From NCBI GenBank assembly GCA_036004405.1, contig DASYRM010000133.1, positions 92,382-156,381 on the forward strand: a stretch of 64,000 nt of DNA, read 5' to 3'. The stretch is from DASYRM01 sp036004405. GTDB taxonomy: Bacteria > Acidobacteriota > Vicinamibacteria > Vicinamibacterales > UBA2999. Below, piece after piece: positions 49,250 through 57,681 of the stretch. Position numbers and translations under genes: made by a program. The first letter of the stretch is position 1; each line of letters starts with the position of its first letter. The notes under the pieces were generated by a model. It did not search any database, was not told the DNA's origin, and saw nothing but the letters and a program-made list of their open reading frames with translations.

Positions 49250-49828
49250 CTACGCGCTTGCGCGACGCTTCGGCTTGCCGGCGGCCTTGGCCGCTGCCTT
49301 CATTGTAGCGGGCTTTGCCTTGGGCGCGGATCGGGCCTGCCGCGCCTGAGGCGCCGGCGCATTTCCCTTTCGCTGCGGCATCGTCCGGACCGACGCGGTG
49401 GACGGTCGCACCGGGCGGCGCGAGCCGTTGGTGGGCCGTTCGTCGTCCACGACGACCACCGTGCCCGGGGCATTCGACAGCAGCGTGAGAATCGACCGCA
49501 GTCCGTCGCGCACATAGGCAATGCGCGTCCGAGCGTCCGACGCCAGCGCGTCGAGCACTTCGGCCACATCGTGATCGACCTCGGCCGGCGTGCGCGAAGC
49601 GGTCTCCTCGAGCTTGCGGCGGGCACCGGAGAGCGTCAGCCCTTCGCTGAAGACCAGGCGCTTGATCAGGAGCACCTGATCGAGATCGGCCTGCCGATAG
49701 AGCCGCGGGCTGTCGTCCGACTTCTGAACACCGATGCCCGGGAACTCCTTTTCCCACGACCGCAGGACGTACGGCTGCACCTGCGCGAGGTCGCACACCT
49801 CCTGAGCCCGATACAGCTTCGGCGCCAC
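49250..49828 (-). CDS. MerR-like regulator with Lys/Ala/Pro-rich tail
   Basis: This 192-residue protein begins with a MerR-type winged helix that differs from the sensor class: YRAQEVCDLAQVQPYVLRSW, then SPRLYRQADLDQVLLIKRLV. A helical segment follows (about 75-120). The last 60 residues are a low-complexity basic tail (QRKGNAPAPQARQARSAP; KAAAKAAGKPKRRASA) like those of histone-H1-like or topological DNA proteins, so it may also bind DNA non-specifically. No ligand domain is seen. It precedes der by only a repeat in reverse gene order. Confidence 0.8.
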   Translation of the reverse strand: MAPKLYRAQEVCDLAQVQPYVLRSWEKEFPGIGVQKSDDSPRLYRQADLDQVLLIKRLVFSEGLTLSGARRKLEETASRTPAEVDHDVAEVLDALASDARTRIAYVRDGLRSILTLLSNAPGTVVVVDDERPTNGSRRPVRPSTASVRTMPQRKGNAPAPQARQARSAPKAKPATMKAAAKAAGKPKRRASA

Positions 49829-49861
49829 GGCGCCAGTATATCAGGGCTTTTGCGCCATTCC

Positions 49862-49942
49862 GCCCGCCCGGAGGGCGGGCAATGAGGCACTGCGCTAGCG
49901 TGGTGGAGCCTTACCTCTCGCTGCGGGCGGAGCCTCGCTAGC
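49862..49942. repeat. Two-hairpin repeat of about 80 bp, copy 3, inside the 3' end of der
   Basis: The first hairpin gcccgccc-gga-gggcgggc (49862-49880) is the same as in copy 1 but for one loop base. The conserved core CACTGCGCTAGCG-GG-GGA follows, and the arm gcctcgctagc (49932-49942) closes it. On the minus strand its right half encodes the last 15 or so codons and the TAG stop of der. Confidence 0.8.
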
Positions 49943-51343
49943 TTTCCGGCGCCGAGACCGTACCTGGATGCGGATGGGACTGCCCGCGAAGCCGAACGCC
50001 TCGCGCAGCTGGTTGACCAGGTAGCGCTCGTAGGAAAAGTGGAAGCTGGTGGCGACGTTGGTGAAGAACACGAAGGTCGGCGGGGCCACGCTCGTTTGCG
50101 CCGCGTAGAGAATGCGAACGTGCCGGCGGCCGGGGCTCTGGGGCGGATGGGTGGCGGCAATCTTCTCGACCAGCGTATTCAGCTGGTGCGTCTTCACCCG
50201 GGAGCGCCGCGAGGCCGCCACGCGGTCGATCTCTTCGAGCAGCTTCGGCGCGCGCTCCCCGGTGGCGGCCGAGACGTGCAGGATGGGCGCGTAGTCGAGG
50301 AACTTCAGCTGTCGCCGCAGCTGCTCGTCGAAGAGCTTCACGAAATCGGAGCCCTGCCCTTTCATGAGGTCCCACTTGTTGGCGACGATAATCACGCCCT
50401 TGCCCTGGCGGTCGGCCTCGCCGGCGATGGTGGCATCCTGATCGGTCGCGCCGGCCGCGGCATCGACGACCACCACGACCACGTCGGCCGATTCGATCGA
50501 GCGCCGTGCCAGCAGCACGCTGACCGATTCCACCTGCCCCGATTGCGCCACCCGGCCCGGCCGCCGGATGCCCGCCGTGTCCACGATGCGGAACTGGCGC
50601 TTGTGCCAGGTGAGCAGCGTGTCGACGGAGTCGCGCGTCGTTCCCGGCACGTCGCTCACGATCATGCGCTCCTCGCGCAGCAACCGGTTGACCAGAGACG
50701 ACTTGCCGGCATTCGGCCGGCCCACGATCGCGATGCCGACCTCGTCGGGAGGGGCCGGATGGTCGGGGCGCGGCGACTCGTGCCGTCGCGGTGCGTCTTC
50801 GCCTTCGGCCGCGCTTTCGTGCGGAGGCTCGGCCGGTGCCCACGGCAGCGCTTCGAGGATGCCGTCGAGCAGATCGCCAACGCCCTCGCCGTGCTCGGCG
50901 CTGATCTCGAACACCGGATCGATCCCGAGCTGATAGAAGTCGAGCGCGCCGGCGCGCGCCCTCTTGTCGTCCATCTTGTTGATGGCGAGCAACAACGGTC
51001 GATCCGCTGCGCGGGCGGCACGTGCGATCTCGCGATCGCCGGGCACCAGCCCCTCGCGGCCGTCGCCGACGAGCACCAGCAGATCGGCGTCGGCGAGCGC
51101 GCGCTGACCCCGCTCGAGCACGAGCGCGTGCAGCGGATCCTCGCTGGCCCCGAACATCCCTCCCGTATCAACGATTTGCAAGCGGCGGCCGCGCCACTCG
51201 GCTTCCTTCTTGATCACATCGCGCGTGGTGCCGGGGATCGCGGTCACAATGGCGCGCCGTGTCCGGGTCAGCCGGTTGAACAAGGTGGACTTGCCGACGT
51301 TGGGTCGGCCGACGAGCACGACGGCGGGCAGGCGGGTGGGCAT
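49895..51343 (-). CDS. der: Ribosome biogenesis GTPase Der (EngA)
   Basis: This 482-residue protein has two tandem GTPase domains (GRPNVGKSTLFNRL with NKMD; GRPNAGKSSLVNRL with NKWD) and a C-terminal KH-like domain (FLDYAPILHVSAATGERAPK onwards). It acts in 50S subunit assembly. The linker between G domains is long, acidic and Pro-rich (residues about 170-200). The last residues, KASEAPPAARGKAPPR, are encoded by a dispersed repeat, so the natural C-terminus was probably replaced when the repeat inserted. The neighbour HU gene is divergent. Confidence 0.95.
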   Translation of the reverse strand: MPTRLPAVVLVGRPNVGKSTLFNRLTRTRRAIVTAIPGTTRDVIKKEAEWRGRRLQIVDTGGMFGASEDPLHALVLERGQRALADADLLVLVGDGREGLVPGDREIARAARAADRPLLLAINKMDDKRARAGALDFYQLGIDPVFEISAEHGEGVGDLLDGILEALPWAPAEPPHESAAEGEDAPRRHESPRPDHPAPPDEVGIAIVGRPNAGKSSLVNRLLREERMIVSDVPGTTRDSVDTLLTWHKRQFRIVDTAGIRRPGRVAQSGQVESVSVLLARRSIESADVVVVVVDAAAGATDQDATIAGEADRQGKGVIIVANKWDLMKGQGSDFVKLFDEQLRRQLKFLDYAPILHVSAATGERAPKLLEEIDRVAASRRSRVKTHQLNTLVEKIAATHPPQSPGRRHVRILYAAQTSVAPPTFVFFTNVATSFHFSYERYLVNQLREAFGFAGSPIRIQVRSRRRKASEAPPAARGKAPPR

Positions 51344-51380
51344 AGGGGCGGGGCGGAATCCTGGGCGCGGTGTTGGCCTT

Positions 51381-51397
51381 GCCCGCCTTCGGCGGGC
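51381..51397. repeat. Hairpin GCCCGCC-TTC-GGCGGGC
   Basis: The 7-bp hairpin is like the first hairpin of the two-hairpin repeats but without the second half. It lies between divergent der and HU genes, just before the HU promoter. Confidence 0.5.
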
Positions 51398-51400
51398 AAA

Positions 51401-51429
51401 TTGACAGGCTAAGTCACTATCTTTATAGT
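51401..51429 (+). promoter_or_regulatory. Strong sigma70-type promoter of the HU-family gene
   Basis: TTGACA (51401-51406), a 17-bp spacer and TATAGT (51424-51429) are near consensus. Transcription would start near 51436, about 20 nt before the GTG at 51457. This fits strong housekeeping expression of a nucleoid protein. Confidence 0.8.
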
Positions 51430-51456
51430 AGTTACAGTCATTCGCTGCGAGGGCTC

Positions 51457-51726
51457 GTGATTAAGGTCGACATCGTCAACGAAGTCTCGAAAATCGCCGA
51501 CATCACCAAGGTCAAGGCTGAGGTGGCGGTCGATGCCGTCTTCGACGCCATGCGGCTGTCGATGCAGCGCGGCGATCGCATCGAGCTTCGGGGTTTCGGC
51601 GTCTTCCAGGTCAAGCCGCGCAAGCGGGGCATCGGCCGTAATCCCCGGACCGGTAAGGAAGTGCGCATCCCGCCCGGCCGTACCATCCGATTCAAGCCGG
51701 GTAAAGATCTCCAGAACATCGGCTAG
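51457..51726 (+). CDS. HU/IHF-family nucleoid DNA-binding protein
   Basis: The GTG at 51457, preceded by gcgaggg, gives 89 residues, the standard HU length; the frame is open further up but runs through the promoter. Helices 1-2 (VDIVNEVSKIADITKVKAEV) and the DNA-binding arm motif (GRNPRTGKEVRIPPGRTIRF) are clear, with IELRGFGVFQVKPRKR before it. It binds and bends DNA as a dimer. Whether it is HU or IHF-like cannot be decided by eye. Confidence 0.93.
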   Translation: MIKVDIVNEVSKIADITKVKAEVAVDAVFDAMRLSMQRGDRIELRGFGVFQVKPRKRGIGRNPRTGKEVRIPPGRTIRFKPGKDLQNIG

Positions 51727-51765
51727 GCAAAACAGGGCGCCGGCCCGCGCCGACCCTACAACAAC

Positions 51766-52758
51766 ATGGGCTCTCCCTCGTCCGACTCGCTCGGGCCTGC
51801 TCGTCCAACGCCCGGCTACGCCGCGCTCGACCGGGACTACGTTCCTCCGGCGCTCGAACCGGACGTCCGCCCCCAACCGATTGTCCGTCATATCGTTCTG
51901 TTTGCAGCCACGCTGCTGATGACGACCTTTGTGGGGACGGCCCACTACTACGGGTTCCGCGCCGACTTCGGCGATCAGGCGCCGGCGCTGGTCAGCTGGA
52001 CGAGCTACTTCAACGGTCTCTGGTACAGCGCGGCGATTCTCGGCATCCTGGGCGCGCACGAGATGGGGCACTACATCGCGTGCCGGTACTACCGCGTGGA
52101 TGCGTCGCTCCCCTACTTCCTGCCGGCGCCGTTCCTCCTGACCGGCACGCTGGGCGCGTTCATCCGCATCCGTCAGCCCATCCCCAACAAGCGCGAGCTG
52201 TTCGACATCGGCATCGCCGGTCCGATTGCCGGTTTCCTGGTGGCGATTCCAGTGCTGATCCTCGGCGTCAGCCTCTCACGCGTGGTCCGCATCCCGCCCG
52301 GCTTCCAGGGCCTCGAGCTCGGCGAGCCCCTGCTGCTCAAGGGGCTGATGTGGCTCACCTTCGGCTCACCGCCCGACGGCTATTCAGTCAACCTCCATCC
52401 CACCGCGTTTGCGGGGTGGTTCGGCCTGCTCGCCACCGCGCTCAATCTCTTTCCACTGGGGCAGCTGGACGGCGGGCACATCTCGTATGCGGTACTCGGA
52501 CAGCGCAGTACGCAGGTGACCTACGCCACGCTCATCTGCCTGATCGCGTTGTCGTTCGTGTCGTCATCGTGGATCGTGTGGACGATTCTGACCGCCGGGA
52601 TGCTGTTCTCGTTCGGCCCGCGGCACCCGCGCACCTACGACGAGGACATGCCGCTCGACGCCGGCCGGAAGTGGCTCGCGGTCTTTGCGGTGCTGATGTT
52701 CGTCCTCTGTTTCACGCCGGCGCCGATCTCGACGCTGGATCTGGTGACGGGAAAGTAG
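51766..52758 (+). CDS. Site-2-protease-type (M50) intramembrane metalloprotease
   Basis: This 330-residue membrane protein has the zinc motif H98-E99-x2-H102 (GAHEMGHYIACRYY) in a membrane segment and the third ligand Asp235 in FPLGQLDGGH. There are about seven hydrophobic segments and an N-terminal cytosolic tail of some 40 Pro-rich residues. It lacks a PDZ domain, as in the group of plant- and cyanobacteria-like S2P homologues. It might cleave membrane-bound anti-sigma factors such as those encoded here, but no link is shown. Its TAG stop codon is part of a REP GTAG head. Confidence 0.9.
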   Translation: MGSPSSDSLGPARPTPGYAALDRDYVPPALEPDVRPQPIVRHIVLFAATLLMTTFVGTAHYYGFRADFGDQAPALVSWTSYFNGLWYSAAILGILGAHEMGHYIACRYYRVDASLPYFLPAPFLLTGTLGAFIRIRQPIPNKRELFDIGIAGPIAGFLVAIPVLILGVSLSRVVRIPPGFQGLELGEPLLLKGLMWLTFGSPPDGYSVNLHPTAFAGWFGLLATALNLFPLGQLDGGHISYAVLGQRSTQVTYATLICLIALSFVSSSWIVWTILTAGMLFSFGPRHPRTYDEDMPLDAGRKWLAVFAVLMFVLCFTPAPISTLDLVTGK

Positions 52759-52853
52759 GGGCCGGGCTTTAGCCGGCCGGCCAACGGGCCGCCTTCAAAG
52801 GCGGCCCTACGAAGGCGGCCTCCGTCAACGGGCCGCCTGAAGGCGGCCCCTAC
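52755..52853. repeat. Cluster of three REP-type palindromes
   Basis: gtaggggccgggctttagccggcc (from 52755), gggccgccttcaaaggcggccctac (52786-52810) and gggccgcctgaaggcggcccctac (52830-52853) lie in a row, with a broken copy between the last two. The first supplies the TAG stop codon of the protease gene. They fill the whole gap between the convergent protease and priA genes. Confidence 0.8.
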
Positions 52854-52862
52854 GACTGCGCG

Positions 52863-55079
52863 TCAGAGCACACTCAGGGGATCCACGTCGACCACCACGC
52901 GGCGACGAACCTCGGGCAGCCCCGCCAGCGCCGCGCGCATCGCCAGGCGCATCTGATCGCGACGGCCGCCCTTCAAGAAGATCTGCACGCGGTGCTCGCC
53001 GCGCAAGCGGGTCAGCGGCGCCGGGGCCGGGCCGAGCACGGCAAAGCCGCCGGCCGCAGCGTGCGTCGCCAGCGCCGAGGCCAGCTCCTGCGCCAGCCGC
53101 ATCGCCTCGTCGAAGGTCCGGCCGCGGACGACGGCATTCACGAGCGCCACGAACGGCGGATACCGCAAGCCCTTGCGATACTCGAGCTCGCGCTCGAAGA
53201 ACGCCGGATAGTCCTGCTGGCAGGCCAGCCGTACGCTGTAGTGCGACGGATAGAGCGTCTGCACGATCGCCTCCCCCGCGCGCTCGCCGCGTCCGGCGCG
53301 TCCCGCCACCTGCGTCAGCAGCTGAAACGTCCGCTCGCCCGCGCGGAAGTCGGCAAGGCCGAGCCCGACGTCGGCCGACACGACGCCCACCAGCGTGACG
53401 CGCGGAAAGTCGTGCCCCTTCGCGATCATCTGCGTGCCGACGAGCAGGTCCAGCTCCCCTGCGGCGAAGCGCGACAGGAGTGACGTCAACGCGCCCTTGC
53501 GCCGCACGGAATCGCGGTCGACCCGCCCGATTCGCGCCGCGGGAAAGAGCTCCGCCAGCTGCTGTTCGACCTTCTCCGTGCCGAAGCCGGCGTGCTCGAG
53601 GTAGGGCGCCGCACACTTGCGGCACGTCTTCGGCACCATCACCGAGTAGTTGCAGTAGTGGCAGCGCGCGCGCCAGCCGTTGCGCGCGGTGTGGACTGTG
53701 AGCGAGATGCTGCAGTTGGGGCACTCGAAGCTGTCGCCGCACTGTCGGCAGAACACCGCCGTCGCGTAGCCGCGACGGTTGAGCAGCACCAGCACCTGCT
53801 CGTGCCTGGCCAGCCGGCTCTCGATGGCCGCCGCCAGCGCGCGGCTGATCACGACGTCCGGACCCTCGGACGCGTATTCCTCGCGCATGTCCACCAGCCG
53901 CACGTCGGCGAGCGGGCGGTCGAGCACGCGACGCGACAGCGTCACGCGCGCGTACTTGCCGGACTCGGCGTGCTGGTAGGTTTCCATCGAGGGGGTGGCC
54001 GACCCGAGCACCACCAGCGCACCCTCACGCTGGCCGCGGACGACGGCCACGTCGCGGCCGTGATAGCGCGGCGCCTCTTCCTGCTTGTAGGAGGAGTCGT
54101 GCTCCTCGTCGACGATGATGAGGCCAAGGCGATCGAACGGCGCAAAGACGGCGGAGCGCGTCCCCACCACCACGTCCACATCGCCGCGGCGGATGCGCTG
54201 CCACTGGTCGTGCCGCTCGCCATCCGAGAGCGAGCTGTGCTGAATCGCCACCCGGTCGGAGAAGGCGCCCCGCACGAGCGCCGACATCGACGGCGTCAGC
54301 GCGATCTCGGGCACCAGCAGCAGCACCTGGCGTCCGGCATCGCGCACCGCGCGGGCCAGGCGCAGGTACACCTCGGTCTTGCCGCTGCCGGTCACGCCGT
54401 GCAGCAGCGCCACCTTGAAACTGCCGGCCGCCGCCAGCGCCGTGAGCGTCTCGCACGCCGCCGCCTGCTCCCCGGTCGGCGCCCGCGCCGAGTCGTACGC
54501 CACGGTGTCCATCGATGCGCGCGCGAACGGATCGCGCTCGTCGGGGGCGTCGCGGGCGGCCACCAGCTGCCGCGCCGTCAGTTTGGCGAGCACTGCGGCG
54601 GTGACGCCGCGCTCGCGCAGCTCCTTGAGCGACAGCCCGGTCGAGCCCGCCAGCGCGCGCAGACCCGCCAGCTGCTTGTCCGTGAGGCCGGGATCCGCCG
54701 CATCGATCGCCGCCAGCCCGTGCGCCGTCAGCGCGATCAGTCGCCGCGTCTTGTAGCCCGAGGCGCGCGACTTTGCCCCTGGAGGCAGCGCCACCGCCAC
54801 GGCGTCGCCCAGGCCGGCCATGTAGTAGTCGGCCACCCAGGTGCACAGCTCGACGACGGCGAGCGGGATGAAGGGCGTATCGTCGAGGACCTTCTGCAGA
54901 TCCCTGGCGTCGACGCCGGCCGGCGCCTCGGCAGGGCCCACTACGCAGCCGGTCACGACCCGCGTCCCGATCGGCACCCGCACCCGCGCCCCCACTGGAG
55001 GCACGGGCACGCCATCGGGCACGCGATAGGTCAGCGCGTCGAGCTGCGGAACGGGAACGGCGACGGCAACGAAGCGCAC
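52863..55079 (-). CDS. priA: Primosomal protein N' (PriA replication-restart helicase)
   Basis: I start it at the GTG at 55079, which overlaps the glycosylase stop codon (TAGTG), giving 738 residues as usual for PriA; the frame is open further but unrelated. The N-terminal DNA-binding domain begins VRFVAVAVPVPQLDALTYRV. The helicase has Walker A GVTGSGKTEVYL, DEEHDSSYKQ, and the zinc-binding inserts CRQCGDSFECPNC and CHYCNYSV...CRKC. QVAGRAGRGERAG is motif VI. It reloads the replisome at stalled forks. It is the last gene of the long minus-strand operon. Confidence 0.95.
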   Translation of the reverse strand: MRFVAVAVPVPQLDALTYRVPDGVPVPPVGARVRVPIGTRVVTGCVVGPAEAPAGVDARDLQKVLDDTPFIPLAVVELCTWVADYYMAGLGDAVAVALPPGAKSRASGYKTRRLIALTAHGLAAIDAADPGLTDKQLAGLRALAGSTGLSLKELRERGVTAAVLAKLTARQLVAARDAPDERDPFARASMDTVAYDSARAPTGEQAAACETLTALAAAGSFKVALLHGVTGSGKTEVYLRLARAVRDAGRQVLLLVPEIALTPSMSALVRGAFSDRVAIQHSSLSDGERHDQWQRIRRGDVDVVVGTRSAVFAPFDRLGLIIVDEEHDSSYKQEEAPRYHGRDVAVVRGQREGALVVLGSATPSMETYQHAESGKYARVTLSRRVLDRPLADVRLVDMREEYASEGPDVVISRALAAAIESRLARHEQVLVLLNRRGYATAVFCRQCGDSFECPNCSISLTVHTARNGWRARCHYCNYSVMVPKTCRKCAAPYLEHAGFGTEKVEQQLAELFPAARIGRVDRDSVRRKGALTSLLSRFAAGELDLLVGTQMIAKGHDFPRVTLVGVVSADVGLGLADFRAGERTFQLLTQVAGRAGRGERAGEAIVQTLYPSHYSVRLACQQDYPAFFERELEYRKGLRYPPFVALVNAVVRGRTFDEAMRLAQELASALATHAAAGGFAVLGPAPAPLTRLRGEHRVQIFLKGGRRDQMRLAMRAALAGLPEVRRRVVVDVDPLSVL

Positions 55080-55780
55080 TAGGCCCGGCTGGCCGCGCCG
55101 CCGAGCAGCTCGCGGACCCGCTTCATGTCTTCCCAGACCTCGCGTTTGCTGGAGGGGTTCCGGAGCAGGTAGGCCGGGTGATAGGTCGGCATCAGAATGG
55201 CGTCGCGGTAGCGGTACTCGCGTCCACGGATGCGGGTGATGGGATCGGTGGTCTTCAGCAGGCATTGTGCTGCGAACTTCCCGAGGGCCACGATCACCTT
55301 CGGCTTGATCGCGTCGATCTGGCGAAAGAGGAACGGCTCGCACTGTTCCACTTCGTCCGGTTCGGGGTTGCGGTTCTGCGGCGGCCGGCACTTGATGACG
55401 TTGGCGATGTAGACGTCGTCGCGGCGCAGGTTGATCGCTTCGATGATCTTGGTGAGGAGCTGCCCCGCGCGGCCGACGAACGGCTCGCCCTGGACGTCCT
55501 CGTCGGCGCCCGGCGCCTCGCCCACGAACATCAGGTCCGCGTTCGGGTTGCCGACGCCGAAGACGATCTGCTTGCGGCCGAGCGTGTGCAGCTTGCAGCG
55601 GCTGCAGTCGGGACCGATGTCGGCCTTGATGATCGCGAGGGTGTCGCCCGTGTCAGGCGAACCTGAAGGTTCGCCTCTACGTACCCCGGCGCGGGTGCGC
55701 CACAGCGGCTCGGGGTGCAGGCCCTCCACGCCGAGCTCCTGGAAGTAGTCGAGATGATCGCGAAGCGGATCGTGCGGCAT
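55079..55780 (-). CDS. Family-4 (4Fe-4S) uracil-DNA glycosylase with REP insertion
   Basis: The 233-residue product has motif A GEAPGADEDVQGEPFVGRAG, the iron-sulfur cysteines (CSRC at about 59-62, and CRPP plus EQC further on), and the catalytic-side HPAYLLRNP. It removes uracil from DNA. The N-terminal 30 residues (LRDHLDYFQELGVEGL) are joined to the catalytic domain by a linker in which residues 33-42 (VRRGEPSGSP) are encoded by a REP palindrome (55655-55684) inserted in frame. The ATG is 15 nt after the coaBC stop codon; the stop codon overlaps priA. Confidence 0.92.
   Translation of the reverse strand: MPHDPLRDHLDYFQELGVEGLHPEPLWRTRAGVRRGEPSGSPDTGDTLAIIKADIGPDCSRCKLHTLGRKQIVFGVGNPNADLMFVGEAPGADEDVQGEPFVGRAGQLLTKIIEAINLRRDDVYIANVIKCRPPQNRNPEPDEVEQCEPFLFRQIDAIKPKVIVALGKFAAQCLLKTTDPITRIRGREYRYRDAILMPTYHPAYLLRNPSSKREVWEDMKRVRELLGGAASRA
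55655..55684. repeat. REP-type palindrome inside the glycosylase gene
   Basis: aggcgaacctgaaggttcgcctctacgtac is built like the element at 31992-32045 (stem aggcgaacct/aggttcgcct, CTAC tail, then the same gtac). It keeps the reading frame of the host gene and lies in an inter-domain linker. Confidence 0.8.
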
Positions 55781-55795
55781 CGGCGTAGCGGTCCC

Positions 55796-57046
55796 CTATC
55801 GGGCAGGTGCCGCGGACGTGGCGCGGCGCAGCAGGCGTTCGGCGCTGTCGAGAATGACGGCCGCCACGCGGTCCTTGCTCTGGAGCGGCACCACGTCCTC
55901 GGCGTCGGCGGTGACGATGGTGACGGCGTTGGTGTCCACGTCGAATCCCCGATCGGACTGCGACACGTCGTTCGCCACGATCGCGTCCACCCGCTTGCGC
56001 GCGCGTTTGCCCTGCGCCTTGCGCACGACGTCGTCGGTCTCGGCGGCAAACCCCACCAGCACCGGCGTCGCCGCACCGGTCGACGCGCGCAGCGCCCCCA
56101 GATCCGCCAGGATGTCCCGCGTCCGCTCGAGCGTCAGCGTGAGCGGCGTATCGCCCTTGGCAATCTTGCCCGGGGCGCGCCGGGACGGCGTGTAGTCGGC
56201 CACCGCCGCCGACATCACCACGAGGTCCATGCCCGCGGCCACCTTCATCACCGCCTCGTGCATCTCGGCGGCGCTGCGCACGCGCACCAGGGTGGCGACG
56301 GCCGGCGGTGTCACCGTGGTGGGGCCGGCGACGAGCGTCACCTCGGCCCCGCGGCGAACGGCGTCGGCGGCCAGCGCAAAGCCCATCCGGCCGCTGGAGC
56401 GGTTGCCGACGTACCGCACCGGGTCGATGTCCTCATAGGTTGGCCCGGCCGTAATCAGCACCTTGCGGCCGCGGAGCGCCGAGTCCACCGCGGGGCCCGG
56501 CGTCGCGGAACGCCCCTCGAGCACGCGGATGGCCGCCTCCACGATCTCCTCGGGCTCGGCCAGGCGCCCCTTGCCGATCCAGCCGCAGGCCAGGTAGCCC
56601 TCGCCCGGATCGACGAACAGCACGCCGCGGCGCTGCAGCAGCTGCAGGTTGGCCTGCACCGCCGCATGTCCGAGCATGTTCGAGTTCATGGCCGGGGCCA
56701 CCAGCACCGGCGCCCGCGTGGCGAGGTAGAGCGAGGTCAGGAAGTCGTCGGCGATGCCGTTGGCGAACTTCCCGAGCACGTTGGCCGTGCACGGCGCCAC
56801 CAGCAGCAGGTCGGCGTGATCCGCGATGGCGATGTGCTCGATGTCGGCGTTCATGCCCGGGCGCCACTGCGAGGTGATGACCGGGTGGCGGGTGATGGCC
56901 TCGAAGGTCAGCGGCGCCACGAACCGGCGCGCCGCGCGCGTCATCACCGCCTGCACGTCGTGTCCGCGCTTCTGCAGCCCGCGGCACACCTCGACCGCCT
57001 TGTAGGCGCCGATGCCGCCGGTCACGCCGAGCGCGATGAGTGCCAT
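55796..57046 (-). CDS. coaBC: Bifunctional phosphopantothenoylcysteine decarboxylase / phosphopantothenate-cysteine ligase
   Basis: The ATG at 57046 (ATGA overlap with gmk) gives 416 residues. The CoaC half binds FMN: GVTGGIGAYKA, the AADL-like HADLLLVAPCTAN, APAMNSNML, and the flap cysteine in ACGWIGKGR. The CoaB half has ITAGPTYEDIDPVRYVGNRS, FAAETDD and NDVSQSDRGFD. It carries out two steps from 4'-phosphopantothenate and cysteine to 4'-phosphopantetheine in coenzyme A synthesis. In many bacteria rpoZ lies between gmk and coaBC; here it is absent. Confidence 0.95.
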   Translation of the reverse strand: MALIALGVTGGIGAYKAVEVCRGLQKRGHDVQAVMTRAARRFVAPLTFEAITRHPVITSQWRPGMNADIEHIAIADHADLLLVAPCTANVLGKFANGIADDFLTSLYLATRAPVLVAPAMNSNMLGHAAVQANLQLLQRRGVLFVDPGEGYLACGWIGKGRLAEPEEIVEAAIRVLEGRSATPGPAVDSALRGRKVLITAGPTYEDIDPVRYVGNRSSGRMGFALAADAVRRGAEVTLVAGPTTVTPPAVATLVRVRSAAEMHEAVMKVAAGMDLVVMSAAVADYTPSRRAPGKIAKGDTPLTLTLERTRDILADLGALRASTGAATPVLVGFAAETDDVVRKAQGKRARKRVDAIVANDVSQSDRGFDVDTNAVTIVTADAEDVVPLQSKDRVAAVILDSAERLLRRATSAAPAR

Positions 57047-57681
57047 CAGCTTACAGGCCTCTGCTGAAACGTCTCGATGACGGCCTCGGTCTCGCCGCGC
57101 ATCGCCTTCACGCGCGCCCGCTCGGCCATGACGATAGCGCGGATGCGGTTGACGGCGCCGTCCAGGTCGTCGTTGACCACCACGTACTCGTACTGGGCGA
57201 ACTCGCCGATTTCCGTGCGCGCGACCTCGAGGCGGCGGCGAATCTGTTCCTCGGTGTCCTTGCTGCGCCCGCGCAGCCGGCTCTCGAGCACGCTGGCCGA
57301 GGGCGGCAGCACGAAGACGCCCACGGTTTCGATGCCCCGGCCGCGCACCTGGCGGGCGCCCTGCACGTCGATCACCAGCACCACGTCCTCGCCGGCCGCC
57401 AGGATGGTCTCGGTATCGGTGGCGCCGGTGCCGTAGTAGTTGCCGAAGACGTCGGCCCATTCGAGGAACGCGCCGTCCCCGATCATCGCCTCGAACCGCC
57501 CGCGGCTGATGAAATTGTAGTCAACGCCGTCGCTCTCGCCGGCGCGCGCGGGCCGTGACGTGTACGAGCGGGACATGCGCAGCCGCGGCACCACCTGCAC
57601 CAGCCGCTCCACGATCGTCGTCTTGCCCGTCCCCGACGGAGCCGAGACGATGAAGAGCAGGCCGCGCCGGCTACTCGACAT
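57046..57681 (-). CDS. gmk: Guanylate kinase
   Basis: This 211-residue enzyme phosphorylates GMP to GDP. It has the P-loop SAPSGTGKTTIVE, the GMP-binding SYTSRPARAGESDGVDYNF, and LEWADVFGNYYGT. Its ATG lies inside the end of yicC (11-nt overlap) and its stop codon overlaps coaBC. This yicC-gmk-coaBC order is widely conserved. Confidence 0.96.
   Translation of the reverse strand: MSSSRRGLLFIVSAPSGTGKTTIVERLVQVVPRLRMSRSYTSRPARAGESDGVDYNFISRGRFEAMIGDGAFLEWADVFGNYYGTGATDTETILAAGEDVVLVIDVQGARQVRGRGIETVGVFVLPPSASVLESRLRGRSKDTEEQIRRRLEVARTEIGEFAQYEYVVVNDDLDGAVNRIRAIVMAERARVKAMRGETEAVIETFQQRPVS

Noticed and set aside
55080..55391. An N-terminal extension of PriA of about 100 residues
   Set aside because: The extension lies inside the glycosylase gene and has no similarity to helicase parts. 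The GTG at 55079 gives the usual PriA length and a coupled TAGTG start.
55079..55780. Phage origin of the uracil-DNA glycosylase because of its SPO1-like family name
   Set aside because: Family-4 glycosylases are ordinary chromosomal genes, this one is within a housekeeping operon, and no phage gene is near.
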